Source of the DNA: Thiolapillus brandeum | GTDB taxonomy: Bacteria; Pseudomonadota; Gammaproteobacteria; Chromatiales; Chromatiaceae | DNA length: 64,000 bases | NCBI RefSeq assembly: GCF_000828615.1 | Contig: NZ_AP012273.1 | Span: 2,480,001-2,544,000, forward strand | Direction of reading: 5' to 3' | In this document: positions 51,177 to 62,040 of the stretch, one piece after another | How the letters are laid out: the number at the start of each line of letters is the position of its first letter | How positions within the stretch are numbered: the stretch's first letter is position 1 | Notes under the pieces: model-generated | Told to the model about the DNA's origin: nothing | What the model saw: only the letters and a program-made list of their open reading frames with translations | The model's database searches: none | Position numbers and translations under genes: made by a program

Positions 51177-51773
51177 ATGCCACAACGAATCGTCCTTGCA
51201 AGCAATAACCAGGGAAAGGTCCGGGAAGTCGGACAAATCCTCAAGGGACAGAATATGGAAGTCCTGCCCCAGTCAGCCTTTGCTATTCCGGAAATCGAGG
51301 AAACCGGCCTCAGTTTCGTGGAGAACGCCATCCTCAAGGCCAGGAATGCCGCGGCCCATTCAGGGCTTCCGGCCATCGCCGACGATTCCGGTCTGGAAGT
51401 GGACGCCCTCCAGGGCGCACCAGGCATCTATTCCGCCCGTTATGCCGGTCCCGGCGCCAGTGATGCCGACAACAATGCCAAAATGCTCCAGGCCCTCGAG
51501 GATGTTCCCGACCGGGAACGCAGCGCGCGTTTCCAGTGCCTGCTGGTGTTCATGCGTCATGCCGAAGATCCGGTGCCCGTCATCTGCCAGGGAACCTGGA
51601 ATGGTCGAATCCTGCGCGCCCCTCAGGGGGAAAACGGCTTTGGTTATGACCCCCTGTTTTTCGTCCCCGAGAAAAACTGTAGTGCTGCAGAACTGCCTGC
51701 CCGGGAAAAGAATGCCATGAGCCACCGGGGCAAGGCCCTGCAATGCCTGCTGGAGAAACTTGCCAATGGCTGA
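51177..51773 (+). CDS. rdgB: XTP/dITP pyrophosphatase (RdgB/HAM1)
   Basis: 198 residues: [69 protein letters not shown] and MSHRGKAL. Removes non-canonical purine nucleotides. Normal place is next to rph, from which it is separated by the redox genes 45817-51056. The methyltransferase gene overlaps its end by 8 bases. Confidence 0.96.
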   Translation: MPQRIVLASNNQGKVREVGQILKGQNMEVLPQSAFAIPEIEETGLSFVENAILKARNAAAHSGLPAIADDSGLEVDALQGAPGIYSARYAGPGASDADNNAKMLQALEDVPDRERSARFQCLLVFMRHAEDPVPVICQGTWNGRILRAPQGENGFGYDPLFFVPEKNCSAAELPAREKNAMSHRGKALQCLLEKLANG

Positions 51774-52749
51774 GCGCCTGGATGCCCAGCAATGGGGTGA
51801 CTGGTGGACCAAGCACAATCTCACCAGCTTTCACGGTCATTTTCAGAACAACTATGACGGCCCCCTGCGGCAGTTTTGGGAAAGCCGTTTTGCCACCCTT
51901 CCGGAAGGCGCAGCCATCCTCGACCTGGCCACGGGCAATGGCGCTCTGGCTCTGCTGGCGGAAGAATATTCCCAGGAGCACCAGAAACACTTTCGCGTGA
52001 CGGGCATCGACTATGCCGGCATTCAACCCCATGCACTGCAGGGGCGGCATCCCCTCCTGGGCAGGATAAGGTTTCTTGGCGAAACGACCATGGAAGCCAC
52101 GGGCCTGGAAGACGCGAGCCAGGACATGATCATGAGCCAGTTTGGATTCGAATACGGCAACATGCCTGCTACTACCCGGGAGATCCGGCGCCTGCTCAAG
52201 CCCGGAGGTTGCTTCCATGCCATGATCCACCATCAGAACTCTGCCGTACTGGCCCAGGCCCGGGAAGCCCTGGCGCAGATCAAACGCTGCGAGAAATCCG
52301 CGGTCGCGGAAACCGCGTCAGCCCTGGTGGCGCTGCAGGCCAGATTGGCCAAAGAAGGGAAACTGTCTGAAAATGATCAGCAGGCTGCCCGCCAGCTCCA
52401 TCAAAGCCTGGGAGAAAGCCTGGAAAAGCTCAACCGCTATACCCGGCAATTGAAAGATCCTTCCCATGTACGCATGTTCACCCAGAGCATCATGGTGTTG
52501 TTCGACCGGCGCAATGCGGGCCGCATCACCCCATCACAACGCTTGCAGGCCATTCAGCGCCTGATGGCGGAGAACGAGAACTACCGGCAGCGCATGAAGG
52601 ATCTGCGTTCTGCGGCCTATGGGGAGGGTGATTTCCTTGCCCTGAAGAAATCCCTGCAGCAGCAGGGCTTCTCGTCTCCATCCATAGCGTCTCAGGAATA
52701 CGCGGGACGGCATTTCTGCCATGCAGTCAGTACCTGTTTGGGTCAGTAG
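51766..52749 (+). CDS. SAM-dependent class I methyltransferase
   Basis: 327 residues from ATG at 51766 (a TTG two codons earlier is less likely). SAM loop [17 protein letters not shown], motif [23 protein letters not shown] and [16 protein letters not shown]. The helical C-terminal extension (about 150 residues) is unusually long. Substrate unknown. Overlaps rdgB, and its stop overlaps that of the convergent protease gene by 7 bases. Confidence 0.85.
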   Translation: MAERLDAQQWGDWWTKHNLTSFHGHFQNNYDGPLRQFWESRFATLPEGAAILDLATGNGALALLAEEYSQEHQKHFRVTGIDYAGIQPHALQGRHPLLGRIRFLGETTMEATGLEDASQDMIMSQFGFEYGNMPATTREIRRLLKPGGCFHAMIHHQNSAVLAQAREALAQIKRCEKSAVAETASALVALQARLAKEGKLSENDQQAARQLHQSLGESLEKLNRYTRQLKDPSHVRMFTQSIMVLFDRRNAGRITPSQRLQAIQRLMAENENYRQRMKDLRSAAYGEGDFLALKKSLQQQGFSSPSIASQEYAGRHFCHAVSTCLGQ

Positions 52750-54542
52750 TCCAGATCATCCGCCACGAAAGGCCGTGCAGGCGCCTCTCCCAGAACCCGC
52801 CTGAGAATGTGATTCATGGTGTACACATCGTTGTCGAATCCACCGTGACTGGTACTGCGAGTGATATTTCCCGTAGCCCCGTTGGAATAGTGAATCCGGG
52901 GCAGATCCCCCACCGGAGTCATACCCGGTGAAAACTTCTGCATACCCAACAGCGGCTTCTCCCGTTCCCTTTCAAAGGCATTGGACACCAGATAGAGCAA
53001 AGACTTGTGGTACAGGGGAGTGACCGTATCATCCTGCTCCAATCGATCTCTCAGGTTGTAGATGGTCATTTCCCTGATACGCAGCCGACCCTTGGCATCC
53101 AGGGCTGGCACGTAAGCCCGCTCGTACCAGTCAAGGGTACAGGCCGGCGCCATCAGGGAACAGGTCTGAAATTCCAGTTGGCGGCGACTCAGGGTGCGCA
53201 GCAGATGACCAATGGCAATGGCCCCGGTACTGTGTCCGACAAGGTGTAGCTTCATGGCCTTTCCCTGGCGTTTGAACTGCCGCAAAAACAGCACCAGGGC
53301 ATTGCTGGCAGCCCCTTCCGGCTCAAAGGCGCGACGAGCGTCTTTCTTCATTTCTTCCCAGACCAGGGTGCCGGGCTTGCGTAACAAACCTTCCACGAAC
53401 CGGTCCGCCCAGTCCGAAACGCCGCCTACCCGGGCAGTCGCCGTCCGGGCCTTGCCCAACACAAGATCCTTGAGCTCTTCCCCCAACCCCGTGTCATACA
53501 TGACATGAAAGGGGTAGATGCGGTTGCCCTTGAAGACATCACGCATGGCAGCCACCCTGCGAGCCGAATCCTCGGGCGAGTTGAGTCCACCATGAACGTA
53601 CAGCAACAGGTGATCATAGTCACTGCTGTCTGCCACCAGTTCCGCCGTCTGCTGCACATCGAACGGGCTGCTCCAGTAGCGCCCTGATTCCATGTACACC
53701 CCGTCGTCCACATGCACGAAGTGTCCCGCAATCTCGGATCGGGGCGGCTTGGGCCGGGACCTGGCCTGGGCTTCAGGCTCGGGCAGACGTGAATGGATGG
53801 CACGCAAGCCGAAGATGGATGGCGTGGACAAGGCCAGACGGAACACCCAGGCATCCATCACATTCTCTATCCAGTCCTCGTAGGTCCAGTGGGCCAGCCC
53901 CTGCAGTCCCCATCCTTCGGTCCAGGAATTCTGCACCCAGAAGCCTTTGTCATCATAACCCACCACGGCAAAGGCATGTCCTCCTTCGACCGTGTCCTGT
54001 TTTACTATGCGCCCTTCAGAAGGATCATCCCAACCGCTATGCACCCTGGCGGAAACCACGATCACCCCGGCCTCATTGAGAGCGGCATGGTAGTGGCTGA
54101 TCTCCGGTTTCAGGCGATAATAGGCACCCACCGTATGACTACGGGCCTCCTTGGCCCTGCGCACGGTCAGTTCTCCCTTGTGGCTCATGCGGAAAGGCCA
54201 ATAGTCTTCCCGGCATACCCCCATGTTACGCCAGCCCTTGATGGCGCCCCGCAGGCTGCTGCCATCATAGTCCTCCCCCGGCCATTCATCATTGCGCTTG
54301 GCCATTTCATAGATCATGCGGGGGCTGACCCGGATATCCTCTTCGGCCTTGGCATACAGCAGATTGATGGCCGCCGCCAGGGCGAAGCCGGTACAGGCTC
54401 CCGAGCTGTATTGGTTGAGGATCTTCAAATCCCGCGGGTAATCGAGCTTCTTTTTCAACCGGATCAGGGCTGGCTCGTAGATCCAGTCCCGAAGATCCGG
54501 AACATCCTGTGTGGCATTTTTTTTCCGGTTTCCCTTGGGCAT
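52743..54542 (-). CDS. papain-like C1 peptidase fused to an alpha/beta hydrolase
   Basis: 599 residues. N-terminal peptidase: Gln44-x5-Cys50 ([21 protein letters not shown], papain spacing), His189 in [12 protein letters not shown] and Asn205 in [11 protein letters not shown]. From about 300 an alpha/beta hydrolase: [19 protein letters not shown] (317-319 HGG loop), nucleophile Ser438 in [15 protein letters not shown], and later Asp/His candidates. No signal peptide, transmembrane helix or inhibitory propeptide. Such a fusion is uncommon. Targets unknown; acting on peptides and ester/lipid bonds together is inferred. Convergent with the methyltransferase. Confidence 0.78.
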   Translation of the reverse strand: MPKGNRKKNATQDVPDLRDWIYEPALIRLKKKLDYPRDLKILNQYSSGACTGFALAAAINLLYAKAEEDIRVSPRMIYEMAKRNDEWPGEDYDGSSLRGAIKGWRNMGVCREDYWPFRMSHKGELTVRRAKEARSHTVGAYYRLKPEISHYHAALNEAGVIVVSARVHSGWDDPSEGRIVKQDTVEGGHAFAVVGYDDKGFWVQNSWTEGWGLQGLAHWTYEDWIENVMDAWVFRLALSTPSIFGLRAIHSRLPEPEAQARSRPKPPRSEIAGHFVHVDDGVYMESGRYWSSPFDVQQTAELVADSSDYDHLLLYVHGGLNSPEDSARRVAAMRDVFKGNRIYPFHVMYDTGLGEELKDLVLGKARTATARVGGVSDWADRFVEGLLRKPGTLVWEEMKKDARRAFEPEGAASNALVLFLRQFKRQGKAMKLHLVGHSTGAIAIGHLLRTLSRRQLEFQTCSLMAPACTLDWYERAYVPALDAKGRLRIREMTIYNLRDRLEQDDTVTPLYHKSLLYLVSNAFEREREKPLLGMQKFSPGMTPVGDLPRIHYSNGATGNITRSTSHGGFDNDVYTMNHILRRVLGEAPARPFVADDLDY

Positions 54543-54616
54543 GTTGGCATCCTTTGCTGATAAACGGGGCTTGGTGTACAGTGCTTCTCCTCAATATAGA
54601 TCATTTGACAGTGTTC

Positions 54617-55552
54617 ATGAAGATTCTTCTCGCCAACCCACGGGGCTTCTGCGCGGGCGTGGATCGCGCCATCGAAATCGTGGAACATGCCCTGGATGCC
54701 TTTGGCGCTCCCATCTATGTGCGCCATGAAGTCGTGCACAACCGCTTCGTAGTGGAAAACCTGAAGCAGCGGGGCGCATTGTTCGTGGATGAACTGGAGG
54801 AAGTTCCCGATGGCAGCACCGTCATCTTCAGTGCCCATGGGGTCTCCCAGATGGTCAAGCAGGAGGCAGAACAACGTGATCTCCAGGTATTTGATGCCAC
54901 CTGTCCCCTGGTAACCAAGGTGCACCTGCAAGTGGCCAGGCACTGCCGCAATGGTTTTGAGGTGATACTGATCGGACACAAGGGACACCCGGAAGTGGAA
55001 GGCACCATGGGCCAGTACTTCTGCCCTGAAGGTAAAGGCATTCACCTGGTGGAAACCGCCGCAGATGTATCACGTTTGCAGGTACGGAACCCGCAAAAAC
55101 TGGCATTCGTCACTCAGACCACCCTCTCCATGGATGATACTGAACAAATTATCCAGGCGTTGCGCAAAAGCTTTCCCGCGATCCAGGGACCGAAAAAGGA
55201 CGACATATGCTATGCCACCCAAAGCCGCCAGGATGCCGTGAAACGCCTGGCGACGGAATGCGACCTGGTGCTGGTGGTGGGCTCACCCAACAGCTCCAAC
55301 TCAAACCGCCTGAAGGAGATTGCTGAGAAGCTGGGCAAACCGGCCTATCTTGTGGATGGCCCTGGAGACCTGCGCCGGGAATGGCTGGTAGGGAATCATG
55401 TCATTGGCCTTTCTGCCGGAGCATCAGCGCCGGAAGTCCTGGTAAAACAGGTGCTTGACCAACTCCAGGAATGGGGCGCAGGGAACGCCGAGGAAGACAA
55501 TGGCATCCGCGAGGAAGTGACCTTTCCCCTGCCAAAAACTCTCCAGCCATGA
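54617..55552 (+). CDS. ispH: 4-hydroxy-3-methylbut-2-enyl diphosphate reductase
   Basis: Last step of the MEP pathway, [4Fe-4S] enzyme. 311 residues from ATG at 54617; upstream frame is not family-like. Cluster cysteines: Cys12 ([11 protein letters not shown]), Cys96 ([11 protein letters not shown]) and a third near residue 193 (CYATQSRQ); [12 protein letters not shown] is also intact. Stands alone before the pilin operon. Confidence 0.96.
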   Translation: MKILLANPRGFCAGVDRAIEIVEHALDAFGAPIYVRHEVVHNRFVVENLKQRGALFVDELEEVPDGSTVIFSAHGVSQMVKQEAEQRDLQVFDATCPLVTKVHLQVARHCRNGFEVILIGHKGHPEVEGTMGQYFCPEGKGIHLVETAADVSRLQVRNPQKLAFVTQTTLSMDDTEQIIQALRKSFPAIQGPKKDDICYATQSRQDAVKRLATECDLVLVVGSPNSSNSNRLKEIAEKLGKPAYLVDGPGDLRREWLVGNHVIGLSAGASAPEVLVKQVLDQLQEWGAGNAEEDNGIREEVTFPLPKTLQP

Positions 55553-55601
55553 AGACCGGCAGAGTGAATCTTCTACTGTTGTAGGAAAAATCTGAAATTC
55601 C

Positions 55602-55618
55602 CTGGCGGGAGTTGAACC
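55602..55618 (-). other. 17-base match to the 3' end of tmRNA genes
   Basis: The minus strand reads GGTTCAACTCCCGCCAG, identical to the T-loop and 3' arm of many ssrA genes. The left half of the T-stem is not complementary and no tmRNA is present. Could be an attachment-site remnant or chance. It lies 44 bases after ispH. Confidence 0.3.
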
Positions 55619-55676
55619 GGGTTCCGGCGTCTTCTAGGATACCTCCATAACCAACGGACGGGTTATGGAGAGAAAA

Positions 55677-56204
55677 ATGGATTTTAGGAAGGGCATCACC
55701 CTGATCGAAGTTATGGTCACTGTCGCAACCATCGGCATTCTTACTTCCCTGGCAATACCCTCGTTGAGCCATCTGAGAGCCAGCAATACCATGGCCACCA
55801 GTCTCAACCTGTTTTTATCTCAACTCCAGCTGGCGCGTTCCACCGCCGTTACCCGGGAGCACCACATAACGCTTTGCCCCGCATCCAGTCCAACGGCATG
55901 CGGCGACGATACCACGAGCTGGGCAGGGGGCTATCTGATCTTTGAGGATTCAAACAAAAACGGTGAGCCGGATGCCGATGAAGAGATTGTCAGCCACACG
56001 GACCAAGGCCTACAGGGCATTCGAATCCGCTCATCCCGTTACCGTAGCCGAATCAGCTTCCTGCCTCAGGGACGCTCCTGGTTTTCCAATGCCACGATCC
56101 ATTTCTGTCATCCACAATACCCTGATCTCAATAGAAAAATCATCGTTTCCAATAACGGCCGGATACGCAAGGAAAACGACTCAGGCACCACATGCACGCC
56201 TTAG
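55677..56204 (+). CDS. type IV pilus minor pilin, GspH/FimT-like
   Basis: 175 residues from ATG at 55677, with GGAG 6 bases upstream; ATG 55665 is the alternative. Type III leader MDFRKG cut before ITLIEVMVTVATIGILTSLAIPSL with Glu5. A GspH/FimT-type C-terminal domain follows. First of seven pilin/pilus genes in the same direction. Followed by a 145-base gap before the second FimT-like gene. Confidence 0.88.
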   Translation: MDFRKGITLIEVMVTVATIGILTSLAIPSLSHLRASNTMATSLNLFLSQLQLARSTAVTREHHITLCPASSPTACGDDTTSWAGGYLIFEDSNKNGEPDADEEIVSHTDQGLQGIRIRSSRYRSRISFLPQGRSWFSNATIHFCHPQYPDLNRKIIVSNNGRIRKENDSGTTCTP

Positions 56205-56349
56205 AAAATCTCTGATCAAGTCTTGAACTCGCCGCCAGCACCCAGACTGAATCCGGTTCCTCAGGCAGAAATATGACAGCGACAAGCGGCAGTATTTCAG
56301 CGACCAATGGCCATTGGCAACCACCGGGCAGCTGCCTATACTGACAGTC

Positions 56350-56892
56350 ATGAAAAATTTACCTGACATTCAAGCCATGGCACTGAAAAGGGAACAGGGG
56401 TTCACGTTACTGGAAGTACTGATAACAGTTGCTGTCCTTGCCATACTGACCGCATTGGCTGCACCCAATTTCCGCAAACTGATGGATAAGAATGCTGTTA
56501 CCACCCAGGCCAACGAACTGATGTCCAACATTCTCCTGGCGCGTAGCGAAGCCGTCAAGAGAAATCAGCGGGTGGTTGTCCGGCGTTCAGGCGGATGGAA
56601 GGACAGGGTCATCGTGTTCGCCGATTCGAACAATAATGATACCTACCAGTCAGCAACAGATGGCCCTTTGATCGTCGATCACCAGACACCGGATAACACT
56701 GTGGCCATTGCCGGGCATGGCGCTGCGGCAACGTTCATTCGCTTCAACAGCAGAGGGCGCGCTGTTACTGCTGGTGGAAACAGTCTTACCCCCAATAACG
56801 ATTATTTCACGCTGAGCAAGGACGGCCAGACCCGTTACATCTGTTTCACCCCAACAGGACGCCCCAGGGTGCAGGAGACCTCATGCCCATGA
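56350..56892 (+). CDS. type IV pilus minor pilin, GspH/FimT-like
   Basis: 180 residues from ATG 56350, or 171 from ATG 56377 (MALKREQG leader). GFTLLEVLITVAVLAILTALAAPNFRKLMD is a classical prepilin N-terminus. Second FimT/GspH-type pilin in the operon, so a duplicated role or two distinct initiators. Overlaps pilV by 10 bases. Confidence 0.88.
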   Translation: MKNLPDIQAMALKREQGFTLLEVLITVAVLAILTALAAPNFRKLMDKNAVTTQANELMSNILLARSEAVKRNQRVVVRRSGGWKDRVIVFADSNNNDTYQSATDGPLIVDHQTPDNTVAIAGHGAAATFIRFNSRGRAVTAGGNSLTPNNDYFTLSKDGQTRYICFTPTGRPRVQETSCP

Positions 56893-57473
56893 ATACTTAC
56901 CCTCATTTTCAACGTGGCGCCACACTGGTTGAAGTCATGATTGCCGCCATAATCATCGGCATCGGGCTTCTCGGTATTGCCTCGCTGCAGATCAAGGCGT
57001 TGCAGGGTTCCACAAATGCGGAATTCCGCGCCAAAGCCACAGATCTTGCCTGGGCGCTTACCGATCGTATTCGCGCCAACCTTACTGCGGACAACAGTTA
57101 CCTGGCGGACAACGGCTATAACACCGATCCTCAGAACACCATCTCCACTTGCCCCACAGCTGCGGCACCTTCGGTTTGCTCCACCATTCCGGGCGGGGCC
57201 GCTATCGCACAAGGCACTTGCACGGCTGCCAACATAGCCTCTGAAGACATCGAAGAGATTTTCTGCGGCACGGATTTTGGCATCAATGATCAGCTTCCCG
57301 GCGGCACCCTGACCCTTACCTGCGCAGACAGCGACACCACGGATGGCGATGTCTGTACCACGGGTTCGGAAATGACCATCACCATCACCTGGCAGACAAG
57401 AGAAGATCCATTTGGCAACGGTGACAATACTGACCGCATCGTCATGCCCTTTATCCCGGGAGCCGCACAATGA
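56883..57473 (+). CDS. pilV: type IV pilus minor pilin PilV
   Basis: 196 residues with leader ending QRG before ATLVEVMIAAIIIGIGLLGIASLQ (Glu5), and a Cys-containing globular end. GGAGACC before the start. PilW gene starts in its stop (ATGA). Order pilV-pilW-pilX-pilY1-pilE is that of gammaproteobacterial minor pilin operons. Confidence 0.9.
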   Translation: MPMNTYPHFQRGATLVEVMIAAIIIGIGLLGIASLQIKALQGSTNAEFRAKATDLAWALTDRIRANLTADNSYLADNGYNTDPQNTISTCPTAAAPSVCSTIPGGAAIAQGTCTAANIASEDIEEIFCGTDFGINDQLPGGTLTLTCADSDTTDGDVCTTGSEMTITITWQTREDPFGNGDNTDRIVMPFIPGAAQ

Positions 57474-58309
57474 TCATGCCTGGCACCAAGCAAACCCAGA
57501 AAGGATTTTCCCTCGTATCCCTCATGGTAGCCATGGCCATCGGGCTTTTCCTGATCGGCGCCGTAATCAAGATCTATATTGATAGCAAGAACAGCTTCAA
57601 CACCCGCAATGTCGTTGCAGAAGTAGCCGAGAACACCCGTTTTGCTCTGGACGATATGCGGCGCATATTGGTTATGGCGGGCCGGGGCGTCAGGGCCATT
57701 GAAGACCAGTTCAGTAACCGCCGCCCTTTCCCCGATATTTCCGCCAGCGGTATTGTGGACGGCGGCAGCAGTGGTTCTGATACCATTGCCATCCGCTACC
57801 GCCGAGGCCCCAGTTGTGGGGCTTACCAGGATGTCGGCGCCGGTAACCGGCCCAGCATGGTGCGCTTCTATGTGACTGACAACAGCGGCGATGGCAGCGC
57901 AGATGATTTGGTGTGTGAACTGACGACCTACGGAGCTGGCGGCTCCACAACCACGCGCACCCTGGTTTCCGGCGTACAAAAACTCAAAGCCATCTATGGT
58001 GTGGATGATGATGCCGACGGATATGCTGATCGTTATCTGACGCCTTCACAAATTGGTACCGCATCCTCTCCGGGCATCAGTATTCCTCCCGGCGCCAATA
58101 CACCCTGGGCCAAGGTGGTCTCCATACGCATTGGGCTCATGACTGGCAGTGAAAGCACCCTGCCAAATTCCATGACTGACCAGGATACCAGCAGCACGCT
58201 TAATGTACTGGGTCTGTCCATTTCCAAACCGGACACTGATCACCTTTACCGGGTAACCACAACGACCCTCGCCCTGCGCAACCTCAACCCTGTCATTCAG
58301 AGGCAGTAA
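57470..58309 (+). CDS. pilW: type IV pilus minor pilin PilW
   Basis: 279 residues with leader ending QKG before FSLVSLMVAMAIGLFLIGAVIKIYIDSKNSF. The usual Glu5 is Ser here (FSLVS), which is common in PilW. Large C-terminal domain. Followed by pilX after 2 bases. Confidence 0.9.
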   Translation: MIMPGTKQTQKGFSLVSLMVAMAIGLFLIGAVIKIYIDSKNSFNTRNVVAEVAENTRFALDDMRRILVMAGRGVRAIEDQFSNRRPFPDISASGIVDGGSSGSDTIAIRYRRGPSCGAYQDVGAGNRPSMVRFYVTDNSGDGSADDLVCELTTYGAGGSTTTRTLVSGVQKLKAIYGVDDDADGYADRYLTPSQIGTASSPGISIPPGANTPWAKVVSIRIGLMTGSESTLPNSMTDQDTSSTLNVLGLSISKPDTDHLYRVTTTTLALRNLNPVIQRQ

Positions 58310-58311
58310 CC

Positions 58312-58797
58312 ATGACCAAGCACATTCTTCCAACTTACGGTACATCCCGGCAGAAAGGCGCAGCCCTGATCGTTTCCCTGCTGCTGCTTACTGTCATTAC
58401 TCTTCTGAGCCTTACGGCCATGCGCAGTTCACATATCGACACCAAGATCGCAGTCAATCACCAACAGAAGCAACTGGCTTTTCAGGCCGCAGAAAATGCT
58501 TTTGCCAAACTCACCAGCCTGGCGCCTGACGAGATGAAAGACCTGGACGTGCCAGGCACTCCAAGCTCCACAGAAAACAATGTGGATTTCATCCCTGCAG
58601 ATGCCGATGCGCACACCAGCGCTGATCTTGAGATGACATTGCCCGTTGGCGGCATATCCCGGCCGGGGCAGTTCAAGTTTTCCGGCTTTGGACTGAACAT
58701 CAAAACCATAGTTTTCCAGGCAGACGCCTTTGGTGAAGTCGATGGCAGCAATGCCAGGGTTCACAACCGCATGGAAGTTGCACTGGTCAGAGAATGA
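58312..58797 (+). CDS. pilX: type IV pilus minor pilin PilX
   Basis: 161 residues; QKGAALIVSLLLLTVITLLSLTAMRSSHIDTKIAVNHQQKQLAFQAAENAFAKL matches PilX, which lacks Glu5 and has a long leader. Overlaps the frame of pilY1 by a few bases (pilY1 start 11 bases downstream). Confidence 0.9.
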   Translation: MTKHILPTYGTSRQKGAALIVSLLLLTVITLLSLTAMRSSHIDTKIAVNHQQKQLAFQAAENAFAKLTSLAPDEMKDLDVPGTPSSTENNVDFIPADADAHTSADLEMTLPVGGISRPGQFKFSGFGLNIKTIVFQADAFGEVDGSNARVHNRMEVALVRE

Positions 58798-58808
58798 GGA
58801 CTACAACA

Positions 58809-61800
58809 ATGAACCAATCACACAGCAAAAAAAGAATTCTGGCGGTCAGCGCCATCCTGTCCTCGTCTATCGCCGCCACCAGCGCCCATGCGGATGATGT
58901 CGAGGTGTATGTCGTTCCACCTTCTGATCCCGTTGCGCCCAATGTACTGTTTGTGCTGGATGAATCAGGAAGTATGAACTGGGGTACGCCCAAACGCATG
59001 AACCAGTTGAAATCCGCCATGACCACTGTGCTCAATGACACAGCCAATGATGACATCAATGCCGGCATTCTGGCCTATACCACCCGCTCACACCCCACCC
59101 GCATCGTCCACAACTTCGGGCTGATCAAGGACAACCGGGCCGCCATGGTTTCTGCCGTTAACAGTCTTACCCCTCAGGGCGGTACGCCTTCAGTGCATGC
59201 CCTCGCCTCCGCAGCGCGCTGGTACGAGGCCGGATTCCGAGGTCAGTCATCCCCCATTGGCAGCAATGCTGCAGGCAACTGGTGCAAACCCAACTACATC
59301 GTATTCCTGTCTGATGGTTCCCCCAACAGCAACTACTACACCAATGACATCGGCGGAACCCTGACCCTGAGTACCAATCCGGACCGGTACCGCGGCACCA
59401 ACTGCGCCACAGGCGTCAATTTCCTGGGCGGCAACCCCTACACCGGTAACGGTTCGGGAGGATCCTGCTCGGGTGAAATCGGACAATGGGCGGTCAATAC
59501 CGATCTTAAAACCGGCGGCGAATGGGATTGGGCAACCGAGGACAGTGTTCACAACCCTGCCAACAAGCGCGTCCAGAACATCACCATCCACACTATCGGC
59601 ATGGCCATGGGCGACAGCACGCCGCCTGCCAGCAGTAGGGAAAGGTTCATGAAATGGGTGGCCAATCAGGGTAATGGCAGTTATTTCCCTGCGGGCAACG
59701 CAGCCCAGCTCAGCGCGGCTTTCCAGCAGATACTCAATGAGGCCAAAACCTCCATTCCCTATACCTATACCGCGCCCAGCATTCCCTTCGACCAGAACAA
59801 TGCCGCCATCAGCGGCGATGACATCTACGTACCGGTATTCAAGCCGGGCGTGCACCAGGGCTGGTACGGCAACCTGAAGAAATACACGATTTCCTATGAA
59901 CTCAGTATTCCCGGGGACCCCAACTCACCCAAAAAGATCGTCATCCGGGACAAGAACAATGATCCCGCCATTGACAGTAATTTTCTCTTTGTGGATGCCA
60001 CGGACAAATGGAATGACGGCGCCAGTGATGGCGGCGATCCTGTCCTCGGCGGCAGCACCTCCCATTTCAGTGTATCCTCTCCCAACAGCCGGAATCTGTA
60101 TACTTATCTGGGGAGCGATGACGATCTGACCGCCACTGTCAACCGGGTTGAAAGCACCAATACCAACCTGGACATCAGCATCCTTGGAGATCTGGATGCC
60201 ATTATCGCGCTGGCTCCTTTGGGCGGCAGCTTCAACGCCAAGAAAACCGCACTTCTCAACTGGCTTACCTGGACAGCGGACCTGACCCTTCCGGATGGCA
60301 ATGGCAGCTCAGTGACCGTATCCCACAAAAACGAGATGGGTGCGCCCTTGCATACCCACCCGGCAGTCGTGCGAGAGGGTGGCAATGAGTATGTCTTCAT
60401 CGCCACCACGGAGGGCATCCTGCATGCTCTGGACGGCGATACCGGCGAAGAGCTTTGGGCGTTCATGCCGGATGATCTATTGCATACGGTGGCTGACAAC
60501 TTTATCGGCGACTGGAACGAAACCAAACCTCATGCCGCTAATGGCGAGCCTATCCCGGCCAATGACCATGGCCATGTCACCAAACCTATCTATGGACTCG
60601 ATGGCCCCACCATCGTCTACACTGCCGACGACGGCCACCGCTACCTGGTGCAAGGCATGCGCCGGGGAGGCAACAACTACTATGCCCTGGACATCACCAA
60701 CCCCACCAGCCCCCGTATGGCATGGCGCATTTTTGGCGGCAGTGGCAGTTTTGGACAACTGGGGCAAACCTGGTCCAAGCCCATTTTCACAACCCTTGAA
60801 ATAGAAGGCGCTGCGGAACAGGAAGTACTCATCTTTGGCGGCGGCTACGATACCAACCAGGATGACAGCTTTATCGACAACAACAATGATGGAGTCTTCA
60901 ATGGCGGAGATACCGCCATTGGCCGCAGCAATGATGCTGTCGGAAAGGCCATTTACATTGTCAACCCAAAGACCGGCGCCCTGATTCGCGCCATTACGGA
61001 CAGCGACCTGGTGGAAGGTGACATGAACAATGCCATTGCCGGCGATATTCTGCCCGTGGATATCAATGCCAATGGCGTTACCGACCGGCTGTACGCTGCC
61101 GATGTAGGCGGACGACTGATCCGAGTGGATATTCCAGACTCGGCATTGGCCTCTCTGACAGGCAGCAACGACCTTACTGCCACCGTGGTTGCTGACGTGA
61201 ATGATCCCAGCGATCCCGGCGAGAATGGTACTGACTACCAGCGCTTCTTCAACACCCCTGAGGTTGCCTATTTCAACCGGGGCGGGGTTCAGTATCTTGC
61301 GCTCATGATCACTTCCGGCCATCGCCCGGAGCCCCTGTCAAAATCTGTGGCTCATGACCGTTTCTATATGATCAAGGACCCCAATGTCTGGAGCGCACCA
61401 TTTGATACTGATGGCGATGGCTCTCCCGACTATCCGGAACCGATCAAGGAAAGCGGGCTGTATGACGCTACAGCCAACCTGATACAGGATGGTACTGCCG
61501 CCCAAAAGGTAACCGCTCAGAACGCACTGAATGCTGCAGCTGGATGGCTGATTGACCTGGCCGCAGGAGAAAAAGGTTTTTCTGCCGCCAAGGTCTATGA
61601 TTATGCCGTGCTGTTTACCACCTACAATGGTGACCGCTCTCCCAGCACCGATGCCTGTGATGCTTTGAATACCCAGGGTGAATCACAGTTCTATGCCCTT
61701 GACATGACCAACGGCGCATCCATCTTTGCTGAAATGGATGGTGACAACTCCACCAAGGATATTGGTGACCGGAAGAAACTGTTGAACGTTCCTGGCATGC

Positions 61801-61955
61801 CGCCTGCTCCCGCGCTGATGTTCCCTAAAGCCGTCGATGCCAATGGCAACGTGAAGCTGGGTGGTGAAGTGCTGGCAATTGTTGGTCTGGAAGAGGCTGC
61901 CCGCTGGCCGGACCGGTTCCACCCCATCTCATGGGAAGAAGTCACAGAAGATTGA
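58809..61955 (+). CDS. pilY1: type IV pilus tip adhesin/assembly protein PilY1
   Basis: 1048 residues from ATG 58809, with TGAGGA 8 bases upstream; ATG 58794 is a weaker start. Signal peptide to about residue 28. von Willebrand-like region begins near residue 45 with a MIDAS motif D51-x-S-x-S in VLFVLDESGSMNW. C-terminal beta-propeller includes two Ca2+-binding-type loops: DTNQDDSFIDNNNDGVFNGGD (about 681-701) and DTDGDGSPDYPE. PilY1 controls pilus extension and adhesion. Confidence 0.94.
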   Translation: MNQSHSKKRILAVSAILSSSIAATSAHADDVEVYVVPPSDPVAPNVLFVLDESGSMNWGTPKRMNQLKSAMTTVLNDTANDDINAGILAYTTRSHPTRIVHNFGLIKDNRAAMVSAVNSLTPQGGTPSVHALASAARWYEAGFRGQSSPIGSNAAGNWCKPNYIVFLSDGSPNSNYYTNDIGGTLTLSTNPDRYRGTNCATGVNFLGGNPYTGNGSGGSCSGEIGQWAVNTDLKTGGEWDWATEDSVHNPANKRVQNITIHTIGMAMGDSTPPASSRERFMKWVANQGNGSYFPAGNAAQLSAAFQQILNEAKTSIPYTYTAPSIPFDQNNAAISGDDIYVPVFKPGVHQGWYGNLKKYTISYELSIPGDPNSPKKIVIRDKNNDPAIDSNFLFVDATDKWNDGASDGGDPVLGGSTSHFSVSSPNSRNLYTYLGSDDDLTATVNRVESTNTNLDISILGDLDAIIALAPLGGSFNAKKTALLNWLTWTADLTLPDGNGSSVTVSHKNEMGAPLHTHPAVVREGGNEYVFIATTEGILHALDGDTGEELWAFMPDDLLHTVADNFIGDWNETKPHAANGEPIPANDHGHVTKPIYGLDGPTIVYTADDGHRYLVQGMRRGGNNYYALDITNPTSPRMAWRIFGGSGSFGQLGQTWSKPIFTTLEIEGAAEQEVLIFGGGYDTNQDDSFIDNNNDGVFNGGDTAIGRSNDAVGKAIYIVNPKTGALIRAITDSDLVEGDMNNAIAGDILPVDINANGVTDRLYAADVGGRLIRVDIPDSALASLTGSNDLTATVVADVNDPSDPGENGTDYQRFFNTPEVAYFNRGGVQYLALMITSGHRPEPLSKSVAHDRFYMIKDPNVWSAPFDTDGDGSPDYPEPIKESGLYDATANLIQDGTAAQKVTAQNALNAAAGWLIDLAAGEKGFSAAKVYDYAVLFTTYNGDRSPSTDACDALNTQGESQFYALDMTNGASIFAEMDGDNSTKDIGDRKKLLNVPGMPPAPALMFPKAVDANGNVKLGGEVLAIVGLEEAARWPDRFHPISWEEVTED

Positions 61956-62040
61956 TACGCTGACCCCGTCGATTCATGACACCGTCAGGAAATACAAAGC
62001 GGGCAACAGCGCTGTTGCCCATGAGAGTCAGGATATGATT

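Noticed and set aside
52743-54542. phage defence system
   Set aside because: Protease-hydrolase fusions can be abortive effectors, but no sensor or partner gene is adjacent, so I list it only as an unusual fusion.
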